NCBI GenBank assembly: GCA_903866255.1
Contig: CAIPMW010000032.1
Coordinates: 1-64,000 of the forward strand
Direction of reading: 5' to 3'
Origin: an uncultured Chlorobiaceae bacterium
GTDB taxonomy: Bacteria > Bacteroidota > Chlorobiia > Chlorobiales > Chlorobiaceae
DNA: 64,000 nucleotides
Below are positions 1 to 15,000 of the stretch, piece after piece (the first letter of the stretch is position 1; every line of letters begins with the position of its first letter). The translations under genes were made by a program, and so were the position numbers. The notes under the pieces were generated by a model that was not told the origin of the DNA, ran no database searches, and was given only the letters and a program-made list of their open reading frames with translations.

Positions 1-3000
1 CGTCTCTATCGCATTCACCGCACCGTTCAGACTGTTGCCCGACAAAAGGCCAAAACCTTTGCCAGCCTCAATGCGAAGGCCAAGCGCATAAACATCACGG
101 TTCGTATCGCCTGCAAGGTCGCTGTCGAGGATCGAGCCGCTCGAGAGCAGGCTCACATTCGCGTTGGTCGCGTTAATCAGGCCTATCATCAACTGGTCAG
201 TAACATCGTCACCGGCATGGACGCGAATGTCACCATCAACACTGTTCAGCGTCGCGCTGGTCGCCATCGTGAACGAGCCGCTACCCGCACCAATCTCAAG
301 CGTGCCGATGCCGCCGGTGGTAACATCAACGTTCGCCTGCAAGTCGACAGTACGAGCCGCAAGCAGGGTGATATTTCCAGTGCCGGAGACGATGTCCGCA
401 TCGGCCTTGACAATGATATCCGTGCCTGTGCCAATTGCCTGCAGCAGGATGTTGCCACTGCCGTTAGCGCTCACCGCATAACCATTAGTACCGCCATCAG
501 CGATACCATTCACATCACCATCACACAACTCAATATTGCCGTTTTTCGATACCAGCACAATATTGCCATTGTTGCCCGTCAACAGATCACTCAAAACATT
601 CGTAACAGTAGTGGTCACAGCAGCCGTATCAACCCGGTTGACCTTGACCGTAACCGTATCAACCGTGACGCTGTCACTCTCCGTGATAAACACACCACCA
701 ATTCCCGCCGACGCCGAAAGGGTGACAACTGTTGTCTCAAGATGGTTACCGCCAGTGCCAATACCTCCATTGACAGCGCTCATCAGCAATCCTGCCGCCT
801 TGACATCAAGGCCTGTCGCAGGGGTATCGATATCCACAATTGAACCACTTGTCGATATGATCGCCACATTGCCGTTTTCCACTCCCGATGTTGTGGTCGT
901 AGCATCAACATAGGAAACAGCAATGTTATTGACCGCCTCAAAACGGATATCGCCACCTTTGGAGGTGATGGTTGAACTATCCTTCATATCAACCATATTG
1001 CCTGCCTTGACATCAATGGTGGCATTGATGGTACGCAAGACACCGGTAAATGACTTGCTGCCAGTAGTATTCCAGAGAGTTATGCTGTTGCTGGCATCAA
1101 GAGAGATGTTGCCTGTGCCACCATCAATAATGGCTTTGACTGTAATATCCCCACTGCGGGCTTTGAGCAAAATATTACCATCACCTGAAGTCGTAATGCC
1201 TGATGTCAGCTCGGTGGTTGTTGCCCCACTTCCACCTTTCACCGTAATATCTGTTGCATCAATGACAACATGCCCTGAACCGGTTGTGATATCGGTCAGT
1301 TCACTATCTGTCACCGTGGAACTTGTCACCGTACCATCACTCTTGACACGGTAAACAACAATCGCTGCCACGGTATCAATGATCATGGCATCCGTCTCGG
1401 TAATGAAGAGATTGCCTGCAGCACCAAGATCAGCAGCCATTGTGGTGACTGTCGTCTCAAGGTGATTGGTGCCCGTTCCAATACCGCCGCCCGTAGCGGA
1501 AACACGAAGATTCCTGGCTGCAACATCAATATCAGCGCCTGCGCCATCATCATTGGCGCTATCGGTAATTACCGGAGAAAACAAGCTGACATCGCCGGTT
1601 GTCGTGATGGTTCCGATACTGATGGACGTTACTGTCTGATAGCGTATGTTGCCATAGGTGGATGAGGTTGCCGCGCCGTTATCCATCATAACTGCACCGG
1701 AAGAGGTGCTGGTAGAAACATACACATCAATGGTGCCACTGCCATCAGCAGTAATATCACCTGTGGCTGCCTGAGTCACAAAATCTTTGGCGATAATGCT
1801 GATATGGCCATTTGAACCGGACGTGGTACTGACCGTAGCATTCAGTGTAATACCTGCCACCGTTGCTGTTGATGTTTCACCGGCATCCAGAAGAATGTTG
1901 CCCGCAGCAGAGATATCACCATTGTCAACCAACGTCGTTATGCTTCCATTGGTCGTCTGAAGAACCACAGCGCCAAGACTGACAAGATCATCCTGCAAGG
2001 TATCGGTTGTGTCGGTAAGTGTCGTGCCATCACTTCCAACACGCTTGACCGTTACTGCTGCAGTCTGGCCAACCGTCACGGCCGTCGCTTCGGTGACATA
2101 GAATCCTGATAAACCGGAACGTCCGCTGGTCCGCGCCACTTCAGTTTCAAGGTGATTAGCGCCAGCGCCAATCGCTGTGGCCGCACCCAAGCGCAGTTCA
2201 TTGGCGTAAACATCTGTTGTCGTTTCGCTGTTGTCGATAATTGAAGCACCGGAAAGGAGGCTTGCTGAACCCCATGTCGCCTGGTTCGTCAAGAAGTTAC
2301 CAGAACGATCGGCGGCAGTTCTCGCGTCAAGAACGCCGACGGTTATGTCGCCCGCAGTTTCTGTGGTCGTGGCATAACGAATAGCGCCAGCATTGGTTGC
2401 GCTGACTGCACCGTCAACCATCGTTATGGCCGCATCAGCAAGCAAATCAATGGTTTTGCCCAACGTGGCGGATGAGATGTCAGCATTGACATGGTTCTGC
2501 ATCACACTGTCTTTCGAGATAATGCTGATGTTCCCGCTACTGCTGATAACAGAAGCATTCAATGTAATATCCGCTGTTGTTCCTTCAGCGCTTTCACCAC
2601 TCTTGAGCAGAATATTGCCGGTTGCACTGATTTCACCCGTTGAAACGGTGGTGGTGATGAAGCCGTCGATAGTGGTCAACACCAGGTCGCCGCCAGTAGC
2701 CGAGAGGTCTTCCTGTGCTGCGTTAACCGTTTCCGTTGCCGATCCGGTGACATCAATTCGGTTAACCTGAATCGTCAGGGTGTTGATGGTGACATCATCT
2801 GTTTCTGTAACAAAAAGGCCGCCATTACCGGCATGCGCTGTGAGCGTTGTGACGGTGGTCTCAATGGCGTTGATGCCTGTACCGATTCCGGTGCCAGCTT
2901 TCAGCAACAGCCCGGTGGCCGAAATATCGACTTCGGTGTCACCATCTGCATCACCATCAACAATACCACCAGCCGTTGCGGTGACACTGACGTTGCCGGT

Positions 3001-6000
3001 GCCAGCAGTAATGGTCTCAAGAGTCACCGTGGTGCCCGCCAGCAACAGAATGTTTCCATCGGTGCTGGTGATTGAGAAGGTCTGGGCCTGTGTGATATTC
3101 CGTCCGGCAACAAGGTCAATCGTCTTGCCGCTGGTGCTGGCAAGAATATTGGCATTCTGCAGGATGTCCTGGCCTGCATTGAGGCTGATGTTGCCGCCGA
3201 GTACTGTATCTGTAACTGCAGCACCCAATGTGATATCAGAGTTACTGCCTCCTGCCTGCAGCAGCATGTTGCCGGTTGCGGTGATTGCTCCGGTTGCAAG
3301 CGTGTCAATGCTGCCTGCCATGGTGACGAGCACCAGTGCACCAGTACTGACAAGATCATCCTGCTGAGCATCAGTGGTGTCCGTAAGCGTCGTACCATCA
3401 CTTCCAACACGCTTGACCGTTACTGCTGCAGTCTGGCCAACCGTCACGGCCGTCGCTTCGGTGACAAACAGGCCGGATGAACCGGAACGTCCGCTTGTCC
3501 GCACCACTTCCGTTTCAAGATGGTTAGCCCCGGTGCCAACCGCTGTCGTGGCATTCAGACGCAGCTCCTTTGCATAAACATCAACCGTCGTTTCACTGTT
3601 GTCGACAATTGATGCGCCGGAAAGGAGGCTTGCTGAACCCCAGGTCGCCTGGTTCGTCAAGACGTTACCCGAACGATCGGCGGTTGTTCTCGCGTCAAGC
3701 AGACCTACGGTTATGTCACCCGCAGTTGCCGTCGCCGTCGCATAACGAATACCGCCAGCATTAGTTGCGCTGACTGCACCGTCAACCATCGTTATGGCCG
3801 CATCAGCAAGCACGTCGATGGTTTTGCCTAAAGTGGTTGTCGAGATGCTGGCATTGACGTGGTTCTGCAGCACACTGTCTTTCGAGATAATGCTGATATT
3901 CCCGCCACTGCTGATAACAGAAGCATTCAATGTAATATCCGCTGTTGTCCCTTCAGCGCTTTCACCACTCTTGAGTAGAATATTGCCGAATGCGCTGATT
4001 TCACCCGTTGAAAGGGTGGTGGTGATAAAGCCGTCGATAGTGGTCAACACCAGGTCGCCGCCAGTAACCGAAAGGTCTTCCTGTGCTGCGTTAGCCGTTA
4101 CCGTTGCGACACCGGTGACATCAATTCGGTTAACCTGAATCGTCAGGGTGTTGATGGTGACATCATTTGTTTCTGTAACAAATAGGCCGCTATTACCGGC
4201 AGATGCTGTGAGCGTTGTGACGGTGGTCTCAATGGCATTGGCACCTGTACCGATTCCTGTGCCAGCTTTCAGCAACAGTCCGGTGGCCGAGATATCGACT
4301 TCGGTGTCACCATCTGCATCACCATCAACAATACCACCAGACGTTGCGGTGACACTGACGTTGCCTGTGCCAGCAGTAATGGTCTCAAGAGTCACCGTGG
4401 TGCCCGCCAGCAACAGAATATTTCCATTGGTGCTGGTGATTGAGAAAGTCTGGGCCTGTGTGATGTTCCGTCCGGCGACAAGGTCAATCGTCTTGCCGCT
4501 GGTGCTGGCAAGAATATTGGCATTCTGCAGGATATCCTCTCCTGCATTCAAGCTGATGTTACCGCCAAGTGCTGTATCGGTGACCGCAGCACCAAGTGTA
4601 ATATCAGAGGTACTGCCTCCTGCCTGCAGCAGCATGTTGCCGGTTGCGGTGATTGCGCCGGTTGTAAGCGTGTCAATGCTGCCTGCCGTGGTGACGAGCA
4701 CCAGTGCACCAGTGCTGACAAGATCATCCTGCTGGGCATCAGTGGTATCCGTAAGCGTCGTACCATCACTTCCAACGCGCTTGACCGTTACTGCTGCAGT
4801 CTGGCCAACCGTCACGGCCGTCGCTTCGGTGACAAACAGGCCGGATGAGCCGGAACGTCCGCTTGTCCGCGTCACTTCAGTTTCAAGATGGTTAGCCCCG
4901 GCACCAACCGCAATCGTGGCATTCAGACGCAGCTCCTTTGCATAAACATCAACCATCGTCTCGCTGTTGTCGATGATTGATGCACCGGAAAAAATGCTTA
5001 CCGAACCCCATGTCGCTTGGTTCGTCAAGACACTGCCCGAACGATCGGCGGCTGTTCTCGCGTCAAGAACGCCTGCGGTTATGTCACCCGCAGTTGCCGT
5101 CGCCGTCACATAACGAATAGCGCCAGAGTTGGTTGCGCTGACTGCGCCGTCAACCATCGTTATGGCCGCATCAGCAAGCACATCGATGGTTTTGCCCAAC
5201 GTGACGGCTGAGATGTCAGCATTGACATGGTTCTGCAGCACACTGTCTTTCGATATAATGCTGATATTCCCGCCACTGCTGGTAACAGAAGCATTCAATG
5301 TAATATCCGCTATTGTTTCTTCAGCGCTTTCACCACTCTGCAGCAGAATATTGCCGGTTACACTGATTTCACCCGTTAAAGCTGTAGTCGTGATGAAGCC
5401 GTTCGTGGTGCTCAACACCAGGTTGCCGCCAACAACCGATATATCCTCCTGACTATCAGCAGTCGTGGGTGTTGTGGTTGCAGCAATGCCAACGCGGTTT
5501 ACCGTTGTAACTGTCACATCCTTGACAACCACCCCGTTTGTCTCATCAATAAAGATCGAACCATTCGCCGTTTTTGCTGTCAGATTGACCACCGTCGTTT
5601 CGATATGGTTGCCACTGAGCGCTATTGCCACCCCGGCAGTCAGTAGCAGGTCGTTGGCTGTAATATCAACAGCCGTGGTATTATCTCCGTCCAGAATACT
5701 GCCAAGAGTGGCAATAATCGCCACGTTGGCTGTACCCGCCACAAGTTCTCCAATGGTGATATCACCCGTTGAAGCCTCATAACGAATATTACCATTGGCT
5801 GTCGTGGATACCGACCCGTCAACCATGGCAATAGCAGCATCAGCCTTGAGGTCGATGGTTTTGCCTGCGGTTGATAACGTGATATCTCCTGCGGCATTCT
5901 GGGTAATATTATCTTTGGAATAAAGACTTATGTTGCCGTTTGTTGAGGTGATGGCCGCATTCAGCGTGATATCAGCATTTGTTGCGGTGCCCTCTCCGGA

Positions 6001-9000
6001 ACTCTCTGCTGTCTGCAGCAGAATATTGCCGACCGTTCCAGTGCTTGATATGGCACCGCTCACCGTAATGCTTCCGTCAAGAATATTGAGAACAAGCGAT
6101 CCCTCCGTGCCGGAAACTGTTATCCCGTCAGTAGCAACGATCAGTGAGTCTCTTTCCCGGATAAAGATGCCACTGCTGGCCACACCAGTATTTTTCGCTG
6201 TAATGGATGCAATTTTCGTGTCGATATCATTCGAGGACGTACCAATACCCTTCGTGGCGCTCAAAACAAGCGCAGTAGTCGCCCCTTTGATATTGAGATC
6301 AGTGACCAACTCTCCCGCCAGGTTATCGATAATCGCACCGGCAGTTGCCGTCAGCGTTACCGTTCCACCGGCATCAATAATGCTCAACAAAATATCAGTA
6401 CCAGCCGTAAAGGTAACGGCACCAGCAGCTCCGGCAATCGTTTGGGTGCCGCTTGCCATGGTGACAGAGGTAGATGCCGAATAGGTAATAAGTCCACCTG
6501 CTGATGATACATTGGCACCCTGGGAAATCGAGAGATTCTTCGACGTGATGGAAATTACCCCGGCACCACTATCCGAAACAAGTGCCAATGTCGTTACTGC
6601 GCCATCCGCTTCCAGTGTAATAGTACCCGTTGTCCCACTGATTTTCTGATTGAGCGCAAGCGTCGTGTCTGTACCGGTATCGTTGGCATCAATGGTGATA
6701 TTGCCTGTTCCAGCCGTGCTGACTCCATTTCCGGATGCCGCAACCGTAATATTGCCATTATCCGTTGTCAGGGTAATATTGCCGCTGCCGGATACCGAGG
6801 TTTGCGCTATTCTGGTAACACTGACATCACCTCCAACCCCAAGTTCCGTATCACGGGCAACAACATTAACAAAGATGTTTCCACTGTCAACATTATCGGC
6901 AACCAGAGTATTGATCTGGGCCCATGGCATATCCACACCTGTAGCCGCACGAATGGTAAGTGTCCCCGCACGCAAACGCTCACTGCTGATACCATCGGCA
7001 CCGGTAGTCCTGTTAAACTGCTTGACATAGCCAGCTTCCGAATACATGGTTATATCAAGCGGGGTCGTATTGAGGGCATCTCTTGCTTCAACAGTATTGT
7101 AGAGTTCTATGTTGCTGTACGCATCAAGATTGATCGTCCCCTGCACATAGAGAATGTAACCGGAGTTGACACTGTCCTCTACAGTAATCCTGCCACCATA
7201 GACGGTCAAATTGTCGAGTATCGTGGGCGTTGAAAGCGATTGAAAAGCGCCGATGCGCACCGAACTTGCATGAGATTCAGCATGGCCACCGCTCACGCGA
7301 CCAATAATGACCTGGGTAAACCCGTCAGACAAAGCATTCAGATCGGCATTCGTCAGATTAAGCGTTGTGCTGGATGCAAGTGGATTTGGTGGATCGGCTA
7401 TTTCAATCGCCCAATCAACGGTCGCAGGACGAAGAGTAATCGTGCCACCTATAGAGTGTATGGAAGAGGAGCCGCTGAGGAGATCAATTTCATTACCTTC
7501 AACAACAATTGCGCCGCCATCAACAGCAACTTCACCTCTGAATATCACCTGAGTCGCTCCAAGAATGGTAAGCTTTCCACCACTGGTAATGGTCACTGTT
7601 GATTTGAAGTCAACAACTCCATTGGCAGTAATGGTCAGATCGCCATCCACGCTGACGGACTGATAGAAGGTAACCGCCCCTGCACTCGCAACCGTCAACC
7701 CTTTGAGAAGAGGTTGCGTACCGGCATTATTTCCCACTTCACTGTTAACTACCACATTTCCTAAGGTTGCTGTCAAAGTAAGCGTGTCAGCCACATCATT
7801 CAAAGAGCTGGCATAACCGGTCAGGGTGTTCACAATGCTCGTACTGCCAAGCTGTATACCAGTACCACCAGCCCTGATTTCACGAACACCGCTCACCTCC
7901 AGTGAATCAGAGATCGTTGCGCTATTCTGTACATCTATCTGGTCAGCAAGTAACGTCGTATGCCCGGAACCCTGAATGGTGAGAGATTTTGCCTTCAGGG
8001 TGGCATCAATCACTATCTCGCCACCCTGCGCTGGATTCAGGAAAACAAGGTCATCAGTAAAGGAAACTACGTCGTTGGTGACCGCGCTGTCACCAATATG
8101 GATGTAGCTGCTGCCCGTATAGCTGCCAAAAATAATCTGGGCAAAACCAGGCATGAACTTCTCCAGCTCTGTCGTATCAAGATAGAGAGTTTCAGCCGTC
8201 GATGTCATGGCCGTAACGGAACCAAGCTGAATCGATCGTGAGGTATCCAGCGGTGCAATGGTCAGAATTGCGCCAGGGCTGCGAAGAGTATCGCCGAGTT
8301 GCACATCATTGGCAAGGATGGTCAAATCCTGACCAGAAGCATCAACAGGACTTAAAATGGTCTGCACACCACTCAACGTGCTGATACCTGTGCCTCCACC
8401 TTTTGAACCGGCGGCATCGCCAATGTTCAGCACACCGACAGAATCTGTCGAAATCACCGCTACAGTTGCCCGATCTGAACTGCTGGCAGCAACATAAGCC
8501 GCATCAATAATCAAGGAAAGAGGGCTGTAGTGGAAACCGGATACCGCATCACCAACCGTGCCTTTCGCCTTCATGAGAATAGTGCCGCCGGTGGTCTGGA
8601 CATACGGCCCCTCGGCAGCTCGCAACACTCTTCCATTCATGAGATGGTAGCTCTCTTCGTACGGCGTAGCGCCATCGACCCAAACTTTGCCAGTATTAAC
8701 ATCAACCTTGAAGCGACCATTGATCATGGCCCATTCAATCTCAGGACTGAAAATCCTGCTGTTCTGCGTTATGGTACTCGCTCCGGCTCCATCGGTAACG
8801 GTAATAACATTTCCAGAGAACGATGCGGTATAACGGGCATCAGCATCAATCAGGGAGGCAAAGGCACTCACCACCTCTTCCAGCGTCGCACTTGCCGCTG
8901 ACGCTTTATAGATAAAGTTGGTGCCATCAATGGTTATCGTGTACTCTCCACCATTTTCAACCGAAACATTTGTCAGGGAAATGATACGATCAAAGACAGC

Positions 9001-12000
9001 ATTTGCACCCTTACTGTTGATGCTCGCCTGACTGACATCCGCCTTGAGCCATCCTGTGGCATCAAGATTATTCACAATTGAGCCCTGTGGCGCAAGGAGC
9101 GTAATGTTGCCGGTTCCAGTCACCTCAATTCCCTTGCTCAGGGTTATGTTGCCACTGTCAGTAATGATGCTCACACTGCCACCGGTTGTTTTGATAACAC
9201 CTTCAAGAGTGAAGCTGCTGGCATCGCCACCAGCATAAAGCGTAACACTGCCGGTTGTGGCCGTGATACCGCTGCCACTGATGGCAAGAGCGCCATTAAC
9301 GGTCTCAACCTTTACGGTACCGGATGCTCCCTGGGCAATATTGGCAATGGTCAAGCCATCCGTTTCATCAACAGCTATACCACCACTGGTTGTATTGGAA
9401 ATGTCAAGAAAAGCCACCTCGGTCTCAAGTGCGCCAAAGGTCCCGTTACCGACACCACCCTCTGCATTGATAACCAGCTTCGCCAGCGGAGCAATAACAT
9501 CCGTCGGACTGTCTCCTGCGTCGAGAACAGCACCACCAGTGCTGGTGATAACCAGATCATTACTGTTGGTGGTGCGAAGTTTGCCCAGCGTTATGGTGCC
9601 ACCTGCGTCGATATCGATCAACCCGCTACCGGAGTTAATGACTGTTTCGCCGGTCATGGTCAGGGTGCTGATGGTGGGAGCTACCCGTGCTGTCGCGGTA
9701 TAGGTTCCGGCTGCCAGCGACTCGGGAATCAAGCTCCACGTGTTGCCACTGTAACTCAAATGACCGTCGCCCACCGTATAGACCCGGCCATTCAGTGTCA
9801 CTGTCAGTGTCTCATTGCCCCCGACCGTCACCGAGCCACTCAGTGTTGGTGTCGGGCTGCTAGTGGCTACCGCTCCGGTTGGCGCAACAGCCGGGGCTGT
9901 AGTGTAAATAACCACAGCATCTGCGGCAGTAAACAGTTCGCCACCCGTTACCTGTGCCGTCACGGTATAAGAACCGGCAGACAGTGCCGTGGCTGTGGTC
10001 AGGCTCCATACGCGGGTTGCTGCGCTGTAGTTCAGTGTGCCTGCAGCAACGGTGTAATCAGCATTATTTACTTTAACCGTCAGCGTTTCGCCGCTATAAA
10101 CGGTTGCTGTTCCGGTAATGGTCGGCGTGGTATCGTTGGTGGTGATGCTGTTGATGGTTGGTGCCACCGCCGTTGGAGCGCTGACAAGAGTGAGCTCGCT
10201 GGTGGTTGCATCAGAGCGCAGAATCACGTCGCTTGTTGCATTTCTCACCTCGGCAAGAACAGTATGCTGACCTGTGCCGAGTGCTGCAGAACCCGATAAA
10301 TCAAGGCTCCATATTCTGGTTGCAGCGTTCCATGTCAGCTTGCTTCCGGCACTGGCTGAGTCATAAGTAACACTGTCAACCGTCACCGTCAGCTTTTCGC
10401 CAGTGTAGAGTGTCGCCTTACCAGTAAGGGTCGGCTTAGTACTCGTTGTCGTGAGCGTGTTCACCGTCGGCAGTTCAGGAGTGGTTGCCGCACTTATCTG
10501 CAACGCTCTGGCGCTGGTGACCTCGCTGATCCTGTTATTGCCTGCATCGCTCACCACAGCCTTGACATCGTAAGAGGCCGCTGCAAGTGCTGGCAACTGC
10601 AACGACCACGAAAGCGAAGCAGCATCATAGGGCAAACCATTGGCTGACGTATATACGACACCATTAACCGTCACTGCCAGCTTTTCGCCACTATACACCG
10701 TTGCTGTGCCGCCAAGCATCGGCGTGGTATCTACTGTTGTCAGCGTGTTGACCGTTGGCGCTACAGCCGCTGGTATCGTATAGGTCACCAGAGCATTGTT
10801 ACTTGTCGTTGATGCCACAACAGCAGCGCCATTCTTTATCTCTGCTGTCACATCATATCCTTCGCCCGCCACCAGGGTATTCGCCAGGATACTCAAGCTC
10901 CATCCTCCGGTCACCGAGGAGTAGGTCAAGCCATTTGCAGTCGTGTAGGTGGTGGTTGCCGATGGTGTGGCATGATTTGTCACCGTTACCAACAGTGTTT
11001 CGCCTTTCATCACAACGGCTGTTCCACTGATCGTCGGGGTCAGACTGCGCGTGGTCAGTGTGTTCACCGTGGGCTGAACAAGAGCAGTAACAACAAGAGT
11101 GGTTGCTGCGCTGGCAGTACCACCTGCGCTTGCTGTTACAGTATGCGTTCCAACGCCAATAGCGGGCAACGTCAATGTCCAGAGACCGTTTACTGCATCG
11201 TAACTGAGACCATTGGCAGAAGTATAAGTGGAGCTATCCACCGTCACGCTCAGACTCTGGTTCTGGTAGAGAGTGGCGGTGCCGCTCAGGGTTGGGGTGG
11301 TGTCGCTGCTGGTAAGCGGGTTCACCGTTGGCGCACTTGGTGCTACAACCTTGTAGATATGGAGAGCGTGAACCGTTGCTGTGGTGGTTAAACCTGCTGT
11401 CACCTCAACATCATAGCTGCCAGGAGTCAACGCAACAGTCGTCAGCGTCCAGGTACGCGAAGCTGCTGTATACGTCAGTGCGCTGTCAATGCCAAGCGTA
11501 TACGTTTTGCCAGCAACAATGACAGTGCAAGCTTCACCATACATCAGTGTTGCTGTACCGGAGAGCGTTGGTGTCGTGGCGTTGGTAATGAGAGTGTTGA
11601 TTGTTGGCGCATCGGCAGGCACAACAGTAAAGATCGCCAGTTCATTACCCGTATTGATGTCAGTGCGCACTACTTGACCAACATTATTAACAACATCAGC
11701 CGTCACTGCATAAGCACCTGCCGCAAGCACATCAGCCGCAGGAATTGTCAGACTCCAGATTCCAGAAACAGCATCAACAGCGACAGATGAATAAACCTTG
11801 CTGTTGACGGTAACCTTCAAAGACTCGCCAACCTGCAATGTTGCTGTACCAGTAATGGTTGGTATGGTCTCGCTGGTTGTCAGCGTGTTGACCGTTGGTG
11901 TCGCTGGTTTGGTTACATATACCACCAGCTCACTGCTTGAGGTATCAGCGCCAGCGCCATTACTGACCGTCGCTGTAACAGAATATGTTCCAGTCGGCAA

Positions 12001-15000
12001 CACAACCGGCACAGCAAGACTCCATGATAACAACGAAGCGTTGTATGTCAGGGCTGCATCGGTGCCAAGCGTGTAAGTAACATTATTCACCTTCAGCGTC
12101 AGCGTTTCACCTTGAAGCACCGTGGCCGAGCCGGTAATAGTCGGAGTAGTGTCATTCGTGGTGAGCGTATTGACCACCGGCGCTACAGCCGCAGGAGCAG
12201 TGTAAACCGTCACGGCGTTGGCTGTGGTGTATGTTGCAGTCCCTGCGGTAACCTCGACATCGTAACTGTTGCCGGCAGTCAACGCACTTGCGGGCGTCAA
12301 CGTCCAGATGCGGGAAGCCACATCATAGCCAAGGCCATTACTTGTCGTGTAGGTGACATTATTAAGCTTGACACTGAAAGCCTCTCCGGCGAGAACTGTC
12401 GCCGTGCCGGTAATAGTTGGTGTCGCAATATTCGTCGCCAGACTGTTCACCGTTGGCACTGCTGGCTCAGAGGTAAAAATTACCAGCTCATTTCCTGTAT
12501 CGGCATCAGTGCGTACCACAGTGCCGCTGCCATCAACAACATCGGCCTGCACGGCATAACCGCCTGCCATAAGTGCATCACCAGCAGGAATTGTCAAGCT
12601 CCAGATTCCAGAAACAGCAGCAACAGCAACAGATGTATAAACCTTGCTATTGACTTTCAGGTTCAACGACTCACCAACGCCGAGATTTGCTGTGCCGGAA
12701 ATTGTCGGTCTGGTGTCACTGGTCGTAAGAATGTTGACTGTTGGGTCTGCGGGTGTAGCAGAATAAATCACCAGCTCACCGACGGAAGGATCGGAACTGA
12801 CAAGCGTTGCGCCATTATAGACCTCCGCCTTGACATCGTAGGTAACGTCGGCAGTCAGAGCCGATGATGGAACAAGCGTCCAGATTCTCGACACCGCATC
12901 GTAGAGCAGGTCAGCCCCAACTGTGTACGGAGAGCCAACCGGCGTGGTTGTGCCATCAGCATTAACCTTGTTCAACGTCACCTTGAGTGTTTCACCACTG
13001 AGCACAGTTGCTGTGCCGGAAATGGCAGGCGTTGTACTGTTGGTTGTCAGGAAGTTAACCAGCGTTGTTACCGCAGTGATCTCCAGAGCATTGTCGGTAG
13101 TTACGGTTGATACAATGGTGCCAGCCGCATTGCTGACATCGGCCGTCACCGCATAAGTACCTGCGATAATTGACGATGCGACAGGAATTGCCAGATTCCA
13201 TGTTTGCAGCGCCGCATTATAGGCAAGAGCGTTATCAATACCGAGTACATAAAGATTTTTTCCAACCAGCACAGAGAGTGTCTCGTCGGCATAGACCGTT
13301 GCCGTACCGGTAAGAACAGGAGTGACATCATTGGTACGCAAGCTGTTAATCGTCGGAGTCGAATGAGTCGTTGCCACAGTTCCGATAACCAGTGCATCGG
13401 CTACCGTTGTGGTCGAAGAACCGGCAGCAACCTTAACAGAATAAGAACCGGGCACAAGATCGGCCGATATTGGAAGCGTCCAGACTCTGGTCGCCGTATT
13501 GTACTTCAGCCCATTCGCTGTTGTATAGTCAGTCGAGCCTACCCTGACCGTAAGCGTCTCTCCACTGAACAACGTAGCCGTACCTGAGAGTGTCGGTTTG
13601 GTTTCAGTTGTCGTCTGCGTGTTGACTGTCGGTGAACTTGACGTTGCGGTACGCACCACAAGCTCGTTGCTTGTGCTGTCGGAAGCATCGCCAACCGTAG
13701 CTGTAACCGGGTACGTGCCTGCTGCCAAAGAATCCGCAAGAACGAGACTCCAGAGTGATGTTGCTGGATCAAAGGTCAGATTACCGTCACCTGCGGTATA
13801 TGTCCTGGCGTTAACTGTCACCGTCAGTGTCTGGCCAGCAAGCGCTGAAGCAGTTCCTGAAAGTGTTGGTGTGGCACTGTATGTGGTCAGACTGTTTACT
13901 GTTGGTGCTACGATGCCTGTGGAAGAGAGTATCACCAGCTCGTTACTGCTGGCATCAGTTGCAACAATGTTGCTGGCGGCATCTTTCACCTGCGCAGTCA
14001 CCGACCAGGTACCAACACTCATTTGCGTCGCAAGAGCAGAAAGATCAAGACTCCATGAGCTGGTAGGCGCTGAATAGGCAAGCTTGCCACCGCCAACAAC
14101 ATAAACTGTAGAACCGACAGAGACCTCCAGTGTCTCTCCACTGTAGAGGATAGCAGTGCCCGATAATGTTGGCCTTGTGATCGTCGTGGTCAGGCTATTT
14201 ACCGTCGGCACGGCTGAGGTAACGGAGATAATGTGCAGCGCATCACTATCGGTGACACTATTTGTGCCGACAGTGGCCGTAATTGAATAAGTGGTATCAG
14301 CCGTCAGCACCGCTGCGGATGAAACAGCAAGCGACCAGATGCGGGAAGCAGGATCGTAGCTCAGTGCTCCTTCGCCATTTGTATAGGATACCGCGATTTG
14401 TGTTGTGAGATTCTTTATCGTCACCTCCAGCACCTGGCCACCCTCAACGGAAGCCGTGCCAGTAATGACAGGCGTAGTATCGCTGGTAGTCAGCGTGTTG
14501 ATGGTAGGAGTTGCCGACGACGCCGTATAGATAATCAGTTCATTGGTTGACGTATCATTTGTTGTCGTCGATCCATTATTTATTGATGCCGTTACCGCAT
14601 AGGTTCCTGCCAGAAGTGGTGCAGGAACTGCAAGACGCCAGGCAAAAGTTGACGAATCATAGGTCAACGCTGAGTCAGTACCCAACCGGTACGTTGTGCC
14701 ATTAACCGTCACGGTCAGAATATTGCCCACAGCATTCGCCATACCAGTAAGAACTGGGGTGGCATCAGTAGTGACAAGCGTGTCAACCGTCGGAACTGTT
14801 GGAGCTGAAGAGGATACCGTCACCGAGGTACCATAGCTCCGCACACCGGCATTGATGGTCACTGCACCGGTAGCGCTGGTAATATCAGCCTGCTCCGATA
14901 AAGTAATGGCCGAACCGGCGTTCAGGGTAACAGCGCCATTCAACGTCGTGATCGCCTGATTGATGACCAGTGAGCCAGTGCGATCGGTACCGGCATTCAG

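Noticed and set aside
4148-4945. 265-codon plus-strand frame, and similar long frames at 17825-18691, 2780-3367 and elsewhere opposite the giant gene
   Set aside because: They are the antisense of the giant gene's G/T/V/N-rich codons and have low-complexity V/S/P/T composition with no family motifs. They repeat with the 1,368-bp period of the sense gene.
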